Shown: positions 12,301 through 21,635 of the stretch, piece by piece
Position numbering within the stretch: position 1 is the first letter of the stretch
How the letters are laid out: each line of letters begins with the position of its first letter
DNA from: Coturnix japonica
Taxonomy: Eukaryota > Chordata > Aves > Galliformes > Phasianidae
Direction of reading: 5' to 3'
DNA length: 64,000 nucleotides
Assembly (NCBI RefSeq): GCF_001577835.2
Contig: NC_029518.1
Coordinates: forward strand, 33,907,462-33,971,461
Made by a program: the position numbers and the translations under genes
Notes under the pieces: model-generated
What the model saw: only the letters and a program-made list of their open reading frames with translations
Told to the model about the DNA's origin: nothing
The model's database searches: none

Positions 12301-12898
12301 CTCTATTTCCATCTCCACACATCCTTCCTTCTTCCCCCAGATGGATTCTTGTGAAGAAACCTAAAGCCATTTCCCCATCATCTATTAGTCTATCCATTTC
12401 ACAAGCAACAAACAAGCAGTGGAACTGAACAGTCAGATGCACTTGAGGGCACTGGACTGTATCAGTGCAGAACTACAAGAGAAAAGGAAGTCCTGTACAG
12501 TTACGTAGCACTGTTTATTCCACAGAGATTCTATACAGACCTAGTGGTGTTGCTTTTTTTTTAATATTCTGTGCTAGAAGTATGACAAATAACCATCTCC
12601 TGAAGGCTCAAAAGAACTGTTTTTAAAGAACAATGAGAAGTAGAGCTCCAGCCCATTTCTCATGCCAGTGCAAGGCCACTGCTGCAGAGTACAAGTAGAG
12701 AAATACTACAGCCACCTATGAGGATTTTCCTCACACACCCAAGCAACATCAAGAGCTCTCAGTAACACTCTGAGCCATAGGAATGCCCTGCTAATTTCTG
12801 ACATTAAAGAGCAAAGTTCCATTTCCTGGGGGAGGAGTTGTTGACATAAGAGTTACCGGGTTACTGATATTCTTCTGCAGTCCATCCAAGGACATCAT
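3172..12898 (-). CDS. LGALS8: LGALS8, galectin-8 (tandem-repeat galectin), complete coding region
   Basis: Coding exons, 5' to 3' on the minus strand: 12898-12857, 10347-10259, 9890-9680, 9064-8948, 6908-6852, 6771-6745, 5823-5735, 3871-3706, 3321-3172. They sum to 948 nt, or 315 residues; human isoforms are near 317. Galectin-8 is a cytosolic and secreted beta-galactoside lectin with two carbohydrate domains. It binds sialylated or sulfated galactosides on integrins and marks damaged endosomes. N-domain (about residues 15-153): H64, N66, R68, N78, W85 and E88 form the sugar site, and R44, Q46 and R58 match the human residues that read 3'-sialyl or sulfate groups. The linker is residues 154-181. 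C-domain (about 182-315): H227, N229, R231, V238, N240, W247, E250. There is no signal peptide, as expected for galectins. Two Met codons open the frame; the first has A at -3. The gene starts in a CpG island near 15110. Confidence 0.96.
3706..3871 (-). CDS. LGALS8: LGALS8 coding exon 8, core of C-terminal sugar site
   Basis: 166 nt. It encodes [36 protein letters not shown] and PFSPGMYFE. All galectin signature residues are kept (H227, N229, R231, V238, N240, W247, E250). Confidence 0.96.
3872..5734 (-). other. LGALS8 intron inside the C-terminal domain
   Basis: 1.86 kb between exons 7 and 8. I see no repeat family and no conserved frame in it. The open frames at 4918-5223 (-) and 5225-5578 (+) show no protein similarity. 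The neighbouring introns 3322-3705 and 5824-6744 are also plain. Confidence 0.6.
5735..5823 (-). CDS. LGALS8: LGALS8 coding exon 7, start of C-terminal domain
   Basis: 89 nt, encoding [15 protein letters not shown] and [12 protein letters not shown], ending with two bases of S211. The acceptor is cttctag and the donor is AG|GTAAAT. Confidence 0.94.
6745..6771 (-). CDS. LGALS8: LGALS8 linker exon B (27 nt)
   Basis: Nine codons, GEIPDGLQF, in phase 0 at both ends. The acceptor is ccttttgtag and the donor is TTT|GTAAGT. Together with exon A it forms a 28-residue linker; alone it forms one of 9. Confidence 0.85.
6852..6908 (-). CDS. LGALS8: LGALS8 linker exon A (57 nt, probably alternative)
   Basis: 19 codons, [19 protein letters not shown], in phase 0 at both ends, so skipping keeps frame. 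The acceptor is ctttttctgcag. The donor AAT|GTACGT departs from consensus at -1 and +4. It is followed by an intron of only 80 nt. Confidence 0.85.
7398..7419 (+). repeat. Poly(A) run, 22 nt
   Basis: Uninterrupted A22 followed by an A-rich stretch. A second A17 run lies at 7473-7489. Either could be an old retroposon tail, but no element body is visible beside them. Confidence 0.8.
7630..7664. repeat. Perfect AT-only inverted repeat
   Basis: The arms ttatattttttatata (7630-7645) and tatataaaaaatataa (7649-7664) are exact reverse complements around a 3-nt loop, giving a 16-bp stem made only of A and T. It lies inside an AT-rich tract at about 7605-7680. Confidence 0.85.
8948..9064 (-). CDS. 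LGALS8: LGALS8 coding exon 4, end of N-terminal domain
   Basis: 117 nt (39 codons) from [14 protein letters not shown] to IKSIEFVSN, in phase 0 at both ends. The donor is AAC|GTAAGT. It completes the beta-sandwich of the first domain. Confidence 0.95.
9680..9890 (-). CDS. LGALS8: LGALS8 coding exon 3, core of N-terminal sugar site
   Basis: 211 nt, with acceptor tatgtttag and donor CAG|GTGAGT. It holds [44 protein letters not shown] and ends in LKDKFQ. The signature residues of the galectin sugar pocket are all present. Confidence 0.97.
10259..10347 (-). CDS. LGALS8: LGALS8 coding exon 2, start of N-terminal galectin domain
   Basis: 89 nt, encoding [11 protein letters not shown] through NVPDDAD plus two bases of R44. 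The length and phase equal those of the matching exon of the C-domain (5735-5823), a mark of ancient domain duplication. Confidence 0.95.
10816..11090 (-). mobile_element. CR1 LINE fragment, 3' end
   Basis: The piece opens on the left with atcacagaatcacagaatt, the reverse of the CR1 octamer tail, so the element runs on the minus strand. The minus frame ending at 10894 still reads [20 protein letters not shown] and [12 protein letters not shown], which is the C-terminal end of CR1 ORF2. Only the last 280 nt or so are present, the usual 5' truncation. It sits in the LGALS8 intron 10348-12856, in the same direction as the gene. Confidence 0.92.
11653..11730 (+). repeat. Minisatellite, tatacactg units
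   Basis: A run of about 80 nt built from tatacactg(t) units, with the pair tatacactgtatacactgt returning at about 24-38 nt intervals and small variants (tactgtgtacactg). It is nearly palindromic because tataca and tgtata alternate. Confidence 0.85.
12857..12898 (-). CDS. LGALS8: LGALS8 first coding exon
   Basis: Encodes [14 protein letters not shown] (42 nt). The donor is CCCG|GTAACT, in phase 0. The exon probably begins upstream with 5' UTR; ttggcttttcaaag ending near 12996 is a plausible acceptor. Confidence 0.9.
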
Positions 12899-13132
12899 CT
12901 TCCCTCCTCCAGTTCAAGTCAGCCAGTCCTGTGTGACAACTCTTAGAGCGTATTCAGATGTTCACTGATCTGGCTGCTCCAAAGCGTGGACCCTTTGAAA
13001 AGCCAAAAGTTTTAATCAGAAAAACAAAAGTAGAACTACATGAAGTTAAACTCTTCAAAGTATAACTTTAAATATATTTCCAAGAAATTTGATCATGTTT
13101 TGAAACATCAAAGCTAAATGCTTGGTTTAAGC

Positions 13133-13430
13133 ATCACTGAATCACAAGGTTGGAAAGGACCTGCAAGATCACCTAGTCCAACTATCCTCCCATCACCATT
13201 GCTACAACAAGCTACTAAACCATATCTTGTAGCTCCTCATCCAGATGCCTCTTGAACACTGCCAGGGACAGCAACTCCACCACCTCCCTGGGCAGCCATT
13301 CCAGTGCCTGACCACTCTTTGAGAGAAAAAGTTTTTCCTTATGTTTAATCTAAACCTCTTCTAGCACAACTTGTGGCCATTTTCTCAGGTCCTGTTTATT
13401 GCCTGGGAGAAGAAGCCAAAACCCACTGAA
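13133..13430 (-). mobile_element. CR1 LINE fragment, older copy
   Basis: Begins with actgaatcacaaggttggaa and carries the CR1 blocks gactccaccacctccctgg-like (aactccaccacctccctggg) and ccattccagtgcctgacc. It is more worn than the copy at 15781. Minus strand, in the 5' UTR intron of LGALS8 (about 12996-15109), the rest of which shows no feature. Confidence 0.88.
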
Positions 13431-15110
13431 GAAGTATCGTGCTATTCTAGCAAGCGATACTGCACACAAGGTACACAGCTTTTTACCAGCTGCTTCCTGA
13501 CATTGTGTATACTGAAACAGAACCCTGTATAAAAATCACTACTGCATGGGGCAACACAAATAACCCTCATCTGGGCCTTAATTACTCTCCATTTGCAGCT
13601 GACCCCTACCTGCAGCCCATGAAAAGAGATATGGTACAGAAATGTTTTTCCAAAATAAATAGCCATTTTCATTTCCAGAGCTGTGTAACCTGGCAGTAAG
13701 TGCTAGGGGCTGAACTACTTTTCTTCAGCTTTATCCCACATGAAGCTAAGGGATACTGGCCAAAGACACAGTAGGAAGCAAAGGGCTTTTCTTCCCCCAA
13801 CACACGCAATTCCTGAAATCCACAAATAACTACAGAACTCTGCAAAACTTGCATTAAATACAAAGAACTAGTAAAAAAAGAAAAAATAGCTTGTGAGAAT
13901 ATCCAGCTATACTGTCATTCCTTTAGCACACCTTCTAAGAAAGCCACCAAAGCTCACAAGCCAACCTCAAAACTGCTGGGTTGTTCTTTCATGCTCATTC
14001 TGGAGAAGCACCTTAAGATAACAAGTGAACTCTGTGGTGAGCACAGGCAGAGAAAAAGACAAAGGAATAAGTTTTACTGTGTGAAACTGCTAAGCACTAA
14101 ATAAAGAAATAGCCCGTGACCCTCTGCAATGACTCATCAGTGGTGTGACCCATTGCAACATCTGGTTTATCTTTGGGGAGATTTGGGCCAGAAGGGCATT
14201 AACTCTCCTGCTCAGGACCAGTGTCTAGAACACATGTTAGGGAACATAGTTGTCGTACACTGTTCACCTGTTTTGCACCTTTCATCTTCTCAGAGGATAT
14301 TACTACGAATTCACAGCAGGAATGTGATAAAACAGGAAAATCCCATTACTTTCAGTTTTAAAATAAGGATCTCAAGGCAAAACAAGAAGTAATTCTGTGT
14401 ATAACTGGCAAGCCCAAAAGCAAACCAAAGAAACAACTCCCAGATCTAAAATCTGGTGCACAACAGCCTGCTCACTGTGCTTTCCTTGGCATAGATCTTC
14501 CAGAACGAGAGCAAAGAACTGAACCACAGCCACAATTTAGTGCCATGCAGCTGAACTCTTAAAGATGTCAATGCTGGCACACTAGGCGGCAATACAGCAA
14601 AGTGACTTGCTTGGCTGTTTTATGGGAAAGGTGACAGCAAGGAGGAGAAGCTGCAAGTCAGGCTCCATTTAGCCAAACAGGCAATGGGCACAGAACTGCC
14701 AGGCCCTGTGTAATCTTCCATCACAGAACTGCTGCTTGGAAATGCAATGGTAAATTCTAAGCCTGCAACACTAAGACAAGTTTACCTGCCTATATGTCTA
14801 GCATTGATGTAGATATATATGTACACTTGGCCGTTATCTCACAGACTGCAAAGCAGTTAAAGCCTGTTCAGTGAGGAACAAGGAGACAGAAAGGCCAATG
14901 GCACCGGCACTTTATGGCACACGGAAAACGTCTTTCAGGAGGACAAGCACAAGCACAACAACACGCCATCGACACCAGAGCCATGGAGCAACCGGGACCG
15001 GATTAGTCGCTAGTAAAAGCCTTAAACCCCAGCCGCTCTCCCCACTGCCCCCCTCACGGACAGACGCTTTATCGCTACTTTCACTCCCCCCGGGCCGCCC
15101 GACACTCACC

Positions 15111-15250
15111 TCAGCACCCGGCCGCCTCCCGACACCGCGGGGCCCGGCCCGCCCCGCGCACACATCGCCCCGCCCAGCACGTCACCGTCCTACGGCCGCC
15201 CCTGACGTCAGGGCGCCGCTGTGTCCCACAGGGACGCTGGGGTGTGTGCG
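15111..15250 (-). promoter_or_regulatory. LGALS8: LGALS8 CpG-island promoter with CRE and GC boxes
   Basis: GC- and CpG-rich DNA (island about 14900-15250) lies around a good minus-strand donor, GAG|GTGAGT, with its exon end at 15110. This fits the 3' end of a non-coding first exon. Visible sites are GC boxes CCCGCCCC (15148-15155) and CCCCGCCC (15168-15175), a CRE half-site ACGTCA (15179-15184) and a full CRE TGACGTCA (15203-15210). There is no TATA box. The start site itself cannot be fixed from sequence. Confidence 0.7.
15203..15210. promoter_or_regulatory. Consensus cAMP-response element
   Basis: TGACGTCA, the full palindromic CREB/ATF site, lies within the larger perfect palindrome ccctgacgtcaggg (15200-15213). 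It sits about 95 nt upstream of the end of the putative LGALS8 exon 1, in the CpG island. Confidence 0.7.
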
Positions 15251-15780
15251 GTGTGGTGGAGGAGCCGGCTGCAATATTCCCACTTGGAGGGACTCAAAGG
15301 GATCGTGGAGGGCAAATCCCGGCACTGCACAGTACCAAAATCCTGTGTCTGAGAGCGCTCAACTCCGTGGCCCACTGCCCTGTCATTACAGGCTAGTTTG
15401 ATTAACGTGCTGATCATTTCTTTGAATGCTGAGTCATAGGCAGCTCGTGGAATTCGCAGAATAAATCCTTTTTCAGCTCCCGAAGCTAATGTGCCCTTGG
15501 CAGTGAGTTATTTGGGCTTCAGCTGGAGCTGCCTTGCACTGCAGTACAGCTGTCTAGTTCACAGACTGCCACCTCCATGCTGATTCCTTCTGATTGCTGC
15601 TTTCATCACCACTTACTGCTGGCAGTTGTGCTAAAAAAAATCATACAGTCTTCCCTTATATGCACAGCTGGAGTCCTAAATCAAACATTTGCCTTCAAAA
15701 CTATAATTCCTCTGAATTTCCAAGCACACCACCATTGCTGGGACTGCGTGTTACTAGCACACAGCTAGCACAGTTTGTCT

Positions 15781-16145
15781 TCACAGAATCACAGAATTGT
15801 AGGGGTTGGAAGGGACCTCTAGAGATCATCGAGTCCAACCCCCCTGCCAAAGCAGGCTCCCTACACCATGTCACACAGGTCGGCGTCCAGGTGGGTCTTG
15901 AATATCTCCAGAGAAGGAGACTCCACCACCTCCCTGGGCAGCCTGTTCCAGTGCTCCGTCACCCTCACTGTAAGGAAGTTTCGTGCGGAACTTCCTATGC
16001 TGTAGTTTCATCCCATTACCCCTAGTCCTGTCCCTACGCACTACTGAAAAGAGACCAGCCTCACCACTATGACCCCTACACCTCAGGTATTTATAAACCT
16101 GGATCAAATCCCCTCTCAGCCTTCTTTTCTCAAGGCTTCCCATAT
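15781..16145 (-). mobile_element. CR1 LINE fragment, well preserved
   Basis: The left end is cacagaatcacagaatt followed by gtaggggttggaagggacc, the CR1 3' end on the minus strand. Minus-frame peptides include [17 protein letters not shown] and [10 protein letters not shown], from the ORF2 end. It looks among the least diverged copies here. It lies about 0.6 kb upstream of the LGALS8 promoter. Confidence 0.93.
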
Positions 16146-16149
16146 TCCA

Positions 16150-18740
16150 GCAGGTTTTTGCTTGCTGGAGAAACAAAGCTACTTTCTCGAGACTATTTCA
16201 GCTACACCTTCACATTTAGCTACACCATCATGCTCACTGCAGTTACCTTTGGATCTCCCCGTTGGGTCTCAGCAGCTGCAGATGTGCTCATTCCCACCGT
16301 GTTGCTCCATTTCCAAGAGAAACGAGGGGTCTGCAGTACCACCTCTGACCGCGAGATGGCAGGTACTTTCTAACCATTAGAGAAGCAATTACACATGCAG
16401 TTATGAGCAGATGGATTCCCCAGCTTCAGAGAATCTGGGTCAAAACCAATATCTAATAAATATTCACAGAAACAGGAATGATCTGAATTTTGAGTGGCGA
16501 GGGGGGATACTCAAATATATTGGGCATGAAACATGAAAGAAAAAAACCTCACAGATACTGTAAGGATTCAGATGCCCATTTCTCCTTCTTAACCCCGCTC
16601 TTCCTGTTAAGAATCTTATAGTGGCGTAGATGCGTCTATGCCATCAAAAACACGATCCTTTGGTTATGTGCAGAGGACAAAAAGCATTCTCAAACTGAGT
16701 ATTGCATAATTTTGAAACAAACTCTTAAAAAAAAAAAAAAGCAGCACCTTTATGTAGAGGCATAAAGTTGCATACCTATCTCATGCAGTACTGCATTCTT
16801 CTCAAGAAGTTGAAAGATACACCTGAAAGGACTTAAATTTTTTACCCCAATTATCTGTCTTTGAAATCAGGAATCATCATTTTACAAAGGTAAAATTCAG
16901 AGACCCAAGAAACTAGCAAGTCTGCCTGGCTCTTTGATTTCCTTCCTACCACTAACAGATGACACAGGGGAGCTTTTTTCATGTCTATCAGCCTCTCCTT
17001 ACATCAGTTCTTTCTAAGATGGACTCAGTCCCACACCACTGGCCAAGACACACGCTTATGAAGTGGAGTCCACCTCACCAAATAAATTATTCCTGTTGCT
17101 CACTATATTCGGCCTACCTGCCCAGTAGATCCATACTCTCCCCACCCAGCTAAGGCTGTGACTGACTGTAGCCAGGCAAACAAGACTACCTGAGCCGAGG
17201 GGCCAGGAAATGCACTTCTGTCACAAGAAGCAACAAGCCCAAGTCCTCATTTCATACGCCCAATACTGACCCAAAATTTAAGACTTAAGAGATGCATTAA
17301 AATTAGTTATGAATAACAAATCATTTTTCCTTCATGGATGGGAGAACATAATATGCTGCAAAACCTACCGAAGCATACAGATCTTTAAATTACAATAAAT
17401 GTCATGCACTTTCTCTGACCTTGCTTAAACAATTCTGCTGTGCCTGATAATTATCGGCTATGTGTGGCCACATGTCAACAGTGTTACCACAATTTACACT
17501 ACCTAAGGCAGAATTTACTTTTTTTCTCACTAGCTCACATCTTGACTTGGAACTGCGGGAGGCAGTCAGTCTGAGACTGAAAAATATAAGGCCCCTTGTA
17601 CCAGGAGCTGCATAGACTTAAGTTGTAGCTCTGTAGTATACCACAGTGCTTCAGAAAGAAGAGAATATGAGGATCTCTGTACAACTGCTTCCTTCCAAGC
17701 AAGCACCTGGGGCCATGCTGACTACCCTGTTCTTTACGGCAGGCTTCCAAATCTCCGCTCAAAGCCTCATTTCACACTCTTCTCCAGAGATCACAGGGAA
17801 GTGCATGTAGGGAATAAGGCAACTGGATTCTATCATTCTCATTTTTGGTGATGTCCCACAGCTGGCCTTACAGGAAAACTAAAGGTTCCTGGAGCACTGT
17901 ACCTTTGCTGTTGAAGAACAGTGTGCACACTGTCAGTTAATGCTGTAAGAATGAAAAGAATACAGAAGTCTGGACATCTTCCTTAACCTAAAGTGGGAAG
18001 AAAGGGCCATATACATACACCATACATCCAGCAGCCAAATAAAACTAAACAACAACAAAACAGGATATGAAGGGAGAGTGGATCTAGTGGGGGAATAAGA
18101 GAAAGATATAATGGAATAAAATTAAAAGTCTTTACGGTGTGCGTGTAATTCTCTAGCTTTTGTCATCAGTTTAATTATTAACTCAGGAAGAGTTCACCCA
18201 GCATAGGCTTCATACCTCTCTTTAGTTAGTAACCACTGCAGGTTTTCTAGATGAGCAGCCTTACTCATCACGTTATCACAATATACCTTTTCCTTTATGA
18301 AAAGTCTATCTTCCTTTCTTCAATGGCAGTATCTGTTGCAAACATAAGTGCTCTAAAAAGCTATGGATTTTGCATACACGATGCTTTTACTTAGCACTAC
18401 TAATTGACAGTTCAGTAGTTCCAAGGTGACTGATGAGAAGGAAAACAGCTGTTTTCCTAGCTGTAAGAAATAAAAACAAACACAAAATTAAACACTGATA
18501 AACTATAATTTTTCTAAATATAGTACACATTATGACAGAGGATATAAAAATGCTTAAAGTGAACACTCAGACCCAGTATCTTGTAAATAGATACAAAACT
18601 AGAAAAACTGCATACACCTAAATTCATGCCATACAAAGATGAAAAATACTTCAAGTATACAAATGAGTTATCCAGTGTGTGATAAAGTTTAAGGCTAACA
18701 TTTTCAGCCTTCAGTGCGGAACTCACACAGAACCCACATA
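16150..18740. other. Intergenic DNA between LGALS8 promoter and EDARADD 3' end
   Basis: About 2.6 kb with no recognisable gene. It contains only short chance frames and an A run near 16727-16740. No named repeat was recognised beyond the CR1 copy on its left. Confidence 0.5.
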
Positions 18741-18744
18741 TAAA

Positions 18745-21258
18745 CTCTCAAAAGCGGCTTTATTTTCCAGTATGAACCTTTGCAGCTGACACTGATTTTT
18801 CAAGAGTTTCAGGGGATCAGAACTAGCTTCCACTAGACAACAGCGTTTGTTCAAAAGCTTACAAATTATAGCCACAAAATAGGAAAAGGATAAGGTTTCA
18901 ATTGGACTTCCTGATTCAGAAATGACACTGCATCAATGTGCGTTCCCATTTGTGAGCCATCACACAAGGGCTCCAGCTAGATTCCTTAACAGACTTCCCC
19001 CGCAACAAAGCTTACTGCACTACCACATGCATATAACTCTACTAGGTTACAGGAGAGAAAAGCTGTCGGTAGACATGCCAGCCCTCATTGCTCATAAGAA
19101 CAACTTAAGACACAGACACATGATCACAAATCATGCATGTGGTGAGCCTGAGGTACAGGGATTACGTCGGACAAGCTGCATATGGGCTGTTTGCATGCAC
19201 ACAGTGGATGCTCCTGTATGAACTGAAACTAGCAGACAGCCTAGACACAGCAGCAATCCTCAAAGCTGATTCCAGAACCCCTAACTAAAGACAGAAGATG
19301 AGCTGCAAGAGTTCACACATCTATCAAAAGACTCCATCTGAAGACAACAAAAGTGAGGCATTTCAACTGCAGCCCCTGCAAGATAGAGCAAGATTTACTG
19401 CTTTACATATTTTAAAGATCCACTTTAAAATATGGCTGAAAAACATACTGTTCTGAAAAATAGCAGCTTTTCTGAGGGAACGATTAAAAACTACATATAA
19501 ACAGTTGTCAAAATTCCAGTCTTCCACAAGCTTTAAAAAAAATAAAAATTCAAATATCAACTGTAGGTCACTCTTTTTACCTCAAAACTAGATCTTCAGT
19601 TTCTTGAGGACACTGCAGTAAAACTAATTTAGAACATCCCCAGAATGAGTGCTTGAATTCAAAAGTTTTAACTTTACAATTAATTCCTCAGTAACCATTT
19701 GTGCCAGTACCTATATTATTACTAGATGTCCCTTTTCATTCTCTTACATTAAGAAACTCAGAATGCAACGTGACAGACTTCCCTCAGCTGTGCCATTAAT
19801 TAGTCATTCCTACTTGAGCGAAGTGAACAATACATTAGTCTGCACCCCACTCTAGTTTTGCCCAGCATCTTGACATACTGTTCACCACTGCTACATTATA
19901 TACATATATGTACATATTAGTATCAACTGAGATGTTTTAGTAAGGGTGACAACTAGAAATATTTTTAAGTCACAACACTGATGCATGTATGTGGCATTAG
20001 AGCAACAAATACTATCAAATATATCAGCCTATCAAACAAATGATTTTCCAGTTTTCAGGTTTGTTTTTAAACCATTACAATACCAAAGAATGATAAAAAA
20101 AAAATATCTAGAAATATCTTCAGTGTAAACAGTGTAATTCAGTATATCAACAGTCTTTGATATGTATCAGCCTAAGCCAGCAGAAGTGCTTTCATGACCA
20201 TCCACTCAGACCTGTAGGCGAATCCACCTGTGGACTTCCCATTAGAGCGTCTTTAATCAATACATAAAGTTGTGCTACTTTCATACAAGTGTAAAACCAC
20301 TTTGGAATAGGACAGGAAGCAGGTCAGACAACGGGAAGGCTGAGAAGAAAACCACAGCTTATGAACAAGGAAGTTATGCTTGATACTAAGGATACACTGC
20401 GGTTAAGATGTTCACTGTCACCTCACACTGTAAAATGAGAGGCATTCGAGCAAACTACCAAAGAACACTGTTCAGAGCGAACAGCTTATTCAAAACTATG
20501 GAAACTAATTTTAACTGTAAAGCGCTTTGATAGTAGTGGGGTTTTCTGCATTAGTTTGAGGGAAGGGGATTCATGGGCTGGAAAGTATCACTGAATTGGA
20601 TGGTTTCTGCATAGGAAAAATATGCCCTATGACGTAGAAACATGCAATTATTTTAACATCTAGTTCTGTTTGCAGAAAGAGGCTCAGAACTTAATTTTGC
20701 CTGAATGTGATGTTCAAAGATTCAACTAATTCAAACATGCAAATCCAAGCTGCTTCTTGGACAATCAAGTTGCATCTGCTCCAAATCCAGTGTCATAAAG
20801 CTTAAAAATAAGAAAGAAAAAAATATTTTTATCCTCTTGTCTTCTAGCAGGCAGAACATAAAAACTGTGGAAAGGCTGTCAGAAAAGCTACAAGACTTGC
20901 CTTCTAACTGCAGCTTTCCCAGCAGCAACAACACACAATTGACTGACATGGCTCATAACTGTTGCAATTACACCACTGGTCTGGCTTTTTCATTCTTCTT
21001 CTGCTTAGGAAGCCTACAAACAGCAGCAAAGAAAATAACAGTGTCTGTAGACTCAAAAACACAACCTGCATTATTCTATCCACTTTTGAAAGGTTATCTT
21101 TACAACCCTGAGGGCACAGACCATATATATGTGTGTACAGTACAAAAGCTTACACAGTATACAGACTGCCAGTACTCTCTGTCACAAGAGAAACTTCTCA
21201 CCTACTATTGCAGCTAGTCCCAACATTTAACAGGTCGGAACTAACCACTTTCTTTGAC
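18745..21258 (-). other. EDARADD: Probable EDARADD 3' UTR
   Basis: A minus-strand AATAAAGCCGC at about 18764-18754 is the clearest poly(A) signal downstream of the EDARADD stop, and would give a 3' UTR of about 2.5 kb. Nothing coding is seen in between; the 126-codon plus-strand frame at 20837-21217 lacks similarity. The end point is an inference. Confidence 0.4.
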
Positions 21259-21635
21259 CTACAAATCATTCTGGTAACTTCTGTTTCCTCTCTTGGGCCA
21301 TTCCTCCTCCACCCACTTCAGTAGCACTTTCACAACATCAATTCTCTTATAAAATTTACAGAGCTCAATCAGCTGCTCCACAGTCCTGTCACTATTTCGT
21401 AGCAAAAATTCCAAGGTGGGACTCTGGGGCTTCTGTTCGAGGAAACACAATTCATCGTAAGTCATCCCCCACTTGCTTGCTAAATTTCTCCAGTTTTTCA
21501 CTGTTGGGTGGCAGGGATCCAGCTTTAGCCTCACTGTGTACAACAAGTCCTCGTCATTGAGCATGTCACTGATGGTCGGTGCACGGAATAAGCACAAGGA
21601 GCAGGTGCTGTTTTCTTTGCAGGTTTTCTTGAGAT
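21259..21635 (-). CDS. EDARADD: EDARADD last coding exon, death domain
   Basis: 377 nt including the stop at 21261-21259. It begins after tggttttaacag with [15 protein letters not shown] and includes [41 protein letters not shown] and [14 protein letters not shown]. Most of the protein, including the whole death domain, is in this exon. Confidence 0.97.

Larger units (their letters stand above)
10348..12856 (-). other. LGALS8 intron between coding exons 1 and 2
   Basis: 2.5 kb. Its recognisable contents are a CR1 fragment and a minisatellite. The 124-codon minus frame at 12068-12442 has no recognisable domain and lies in plain intronic sequence. Confidence 0.65.

Noticed and set aside
14871-15401. 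176-codon plus-strand frame at the LGALS8 promoter
   Set aside because: Composition is typical of CpG-island translation, with no recognised domain. It is antisense to the LGALS8 first exon.
20837-21217. 126-codon plus-strand frame beside the EDARADD last exon
   Set aside because: Antisense to the probable 3' UTR, with no recognisable product.
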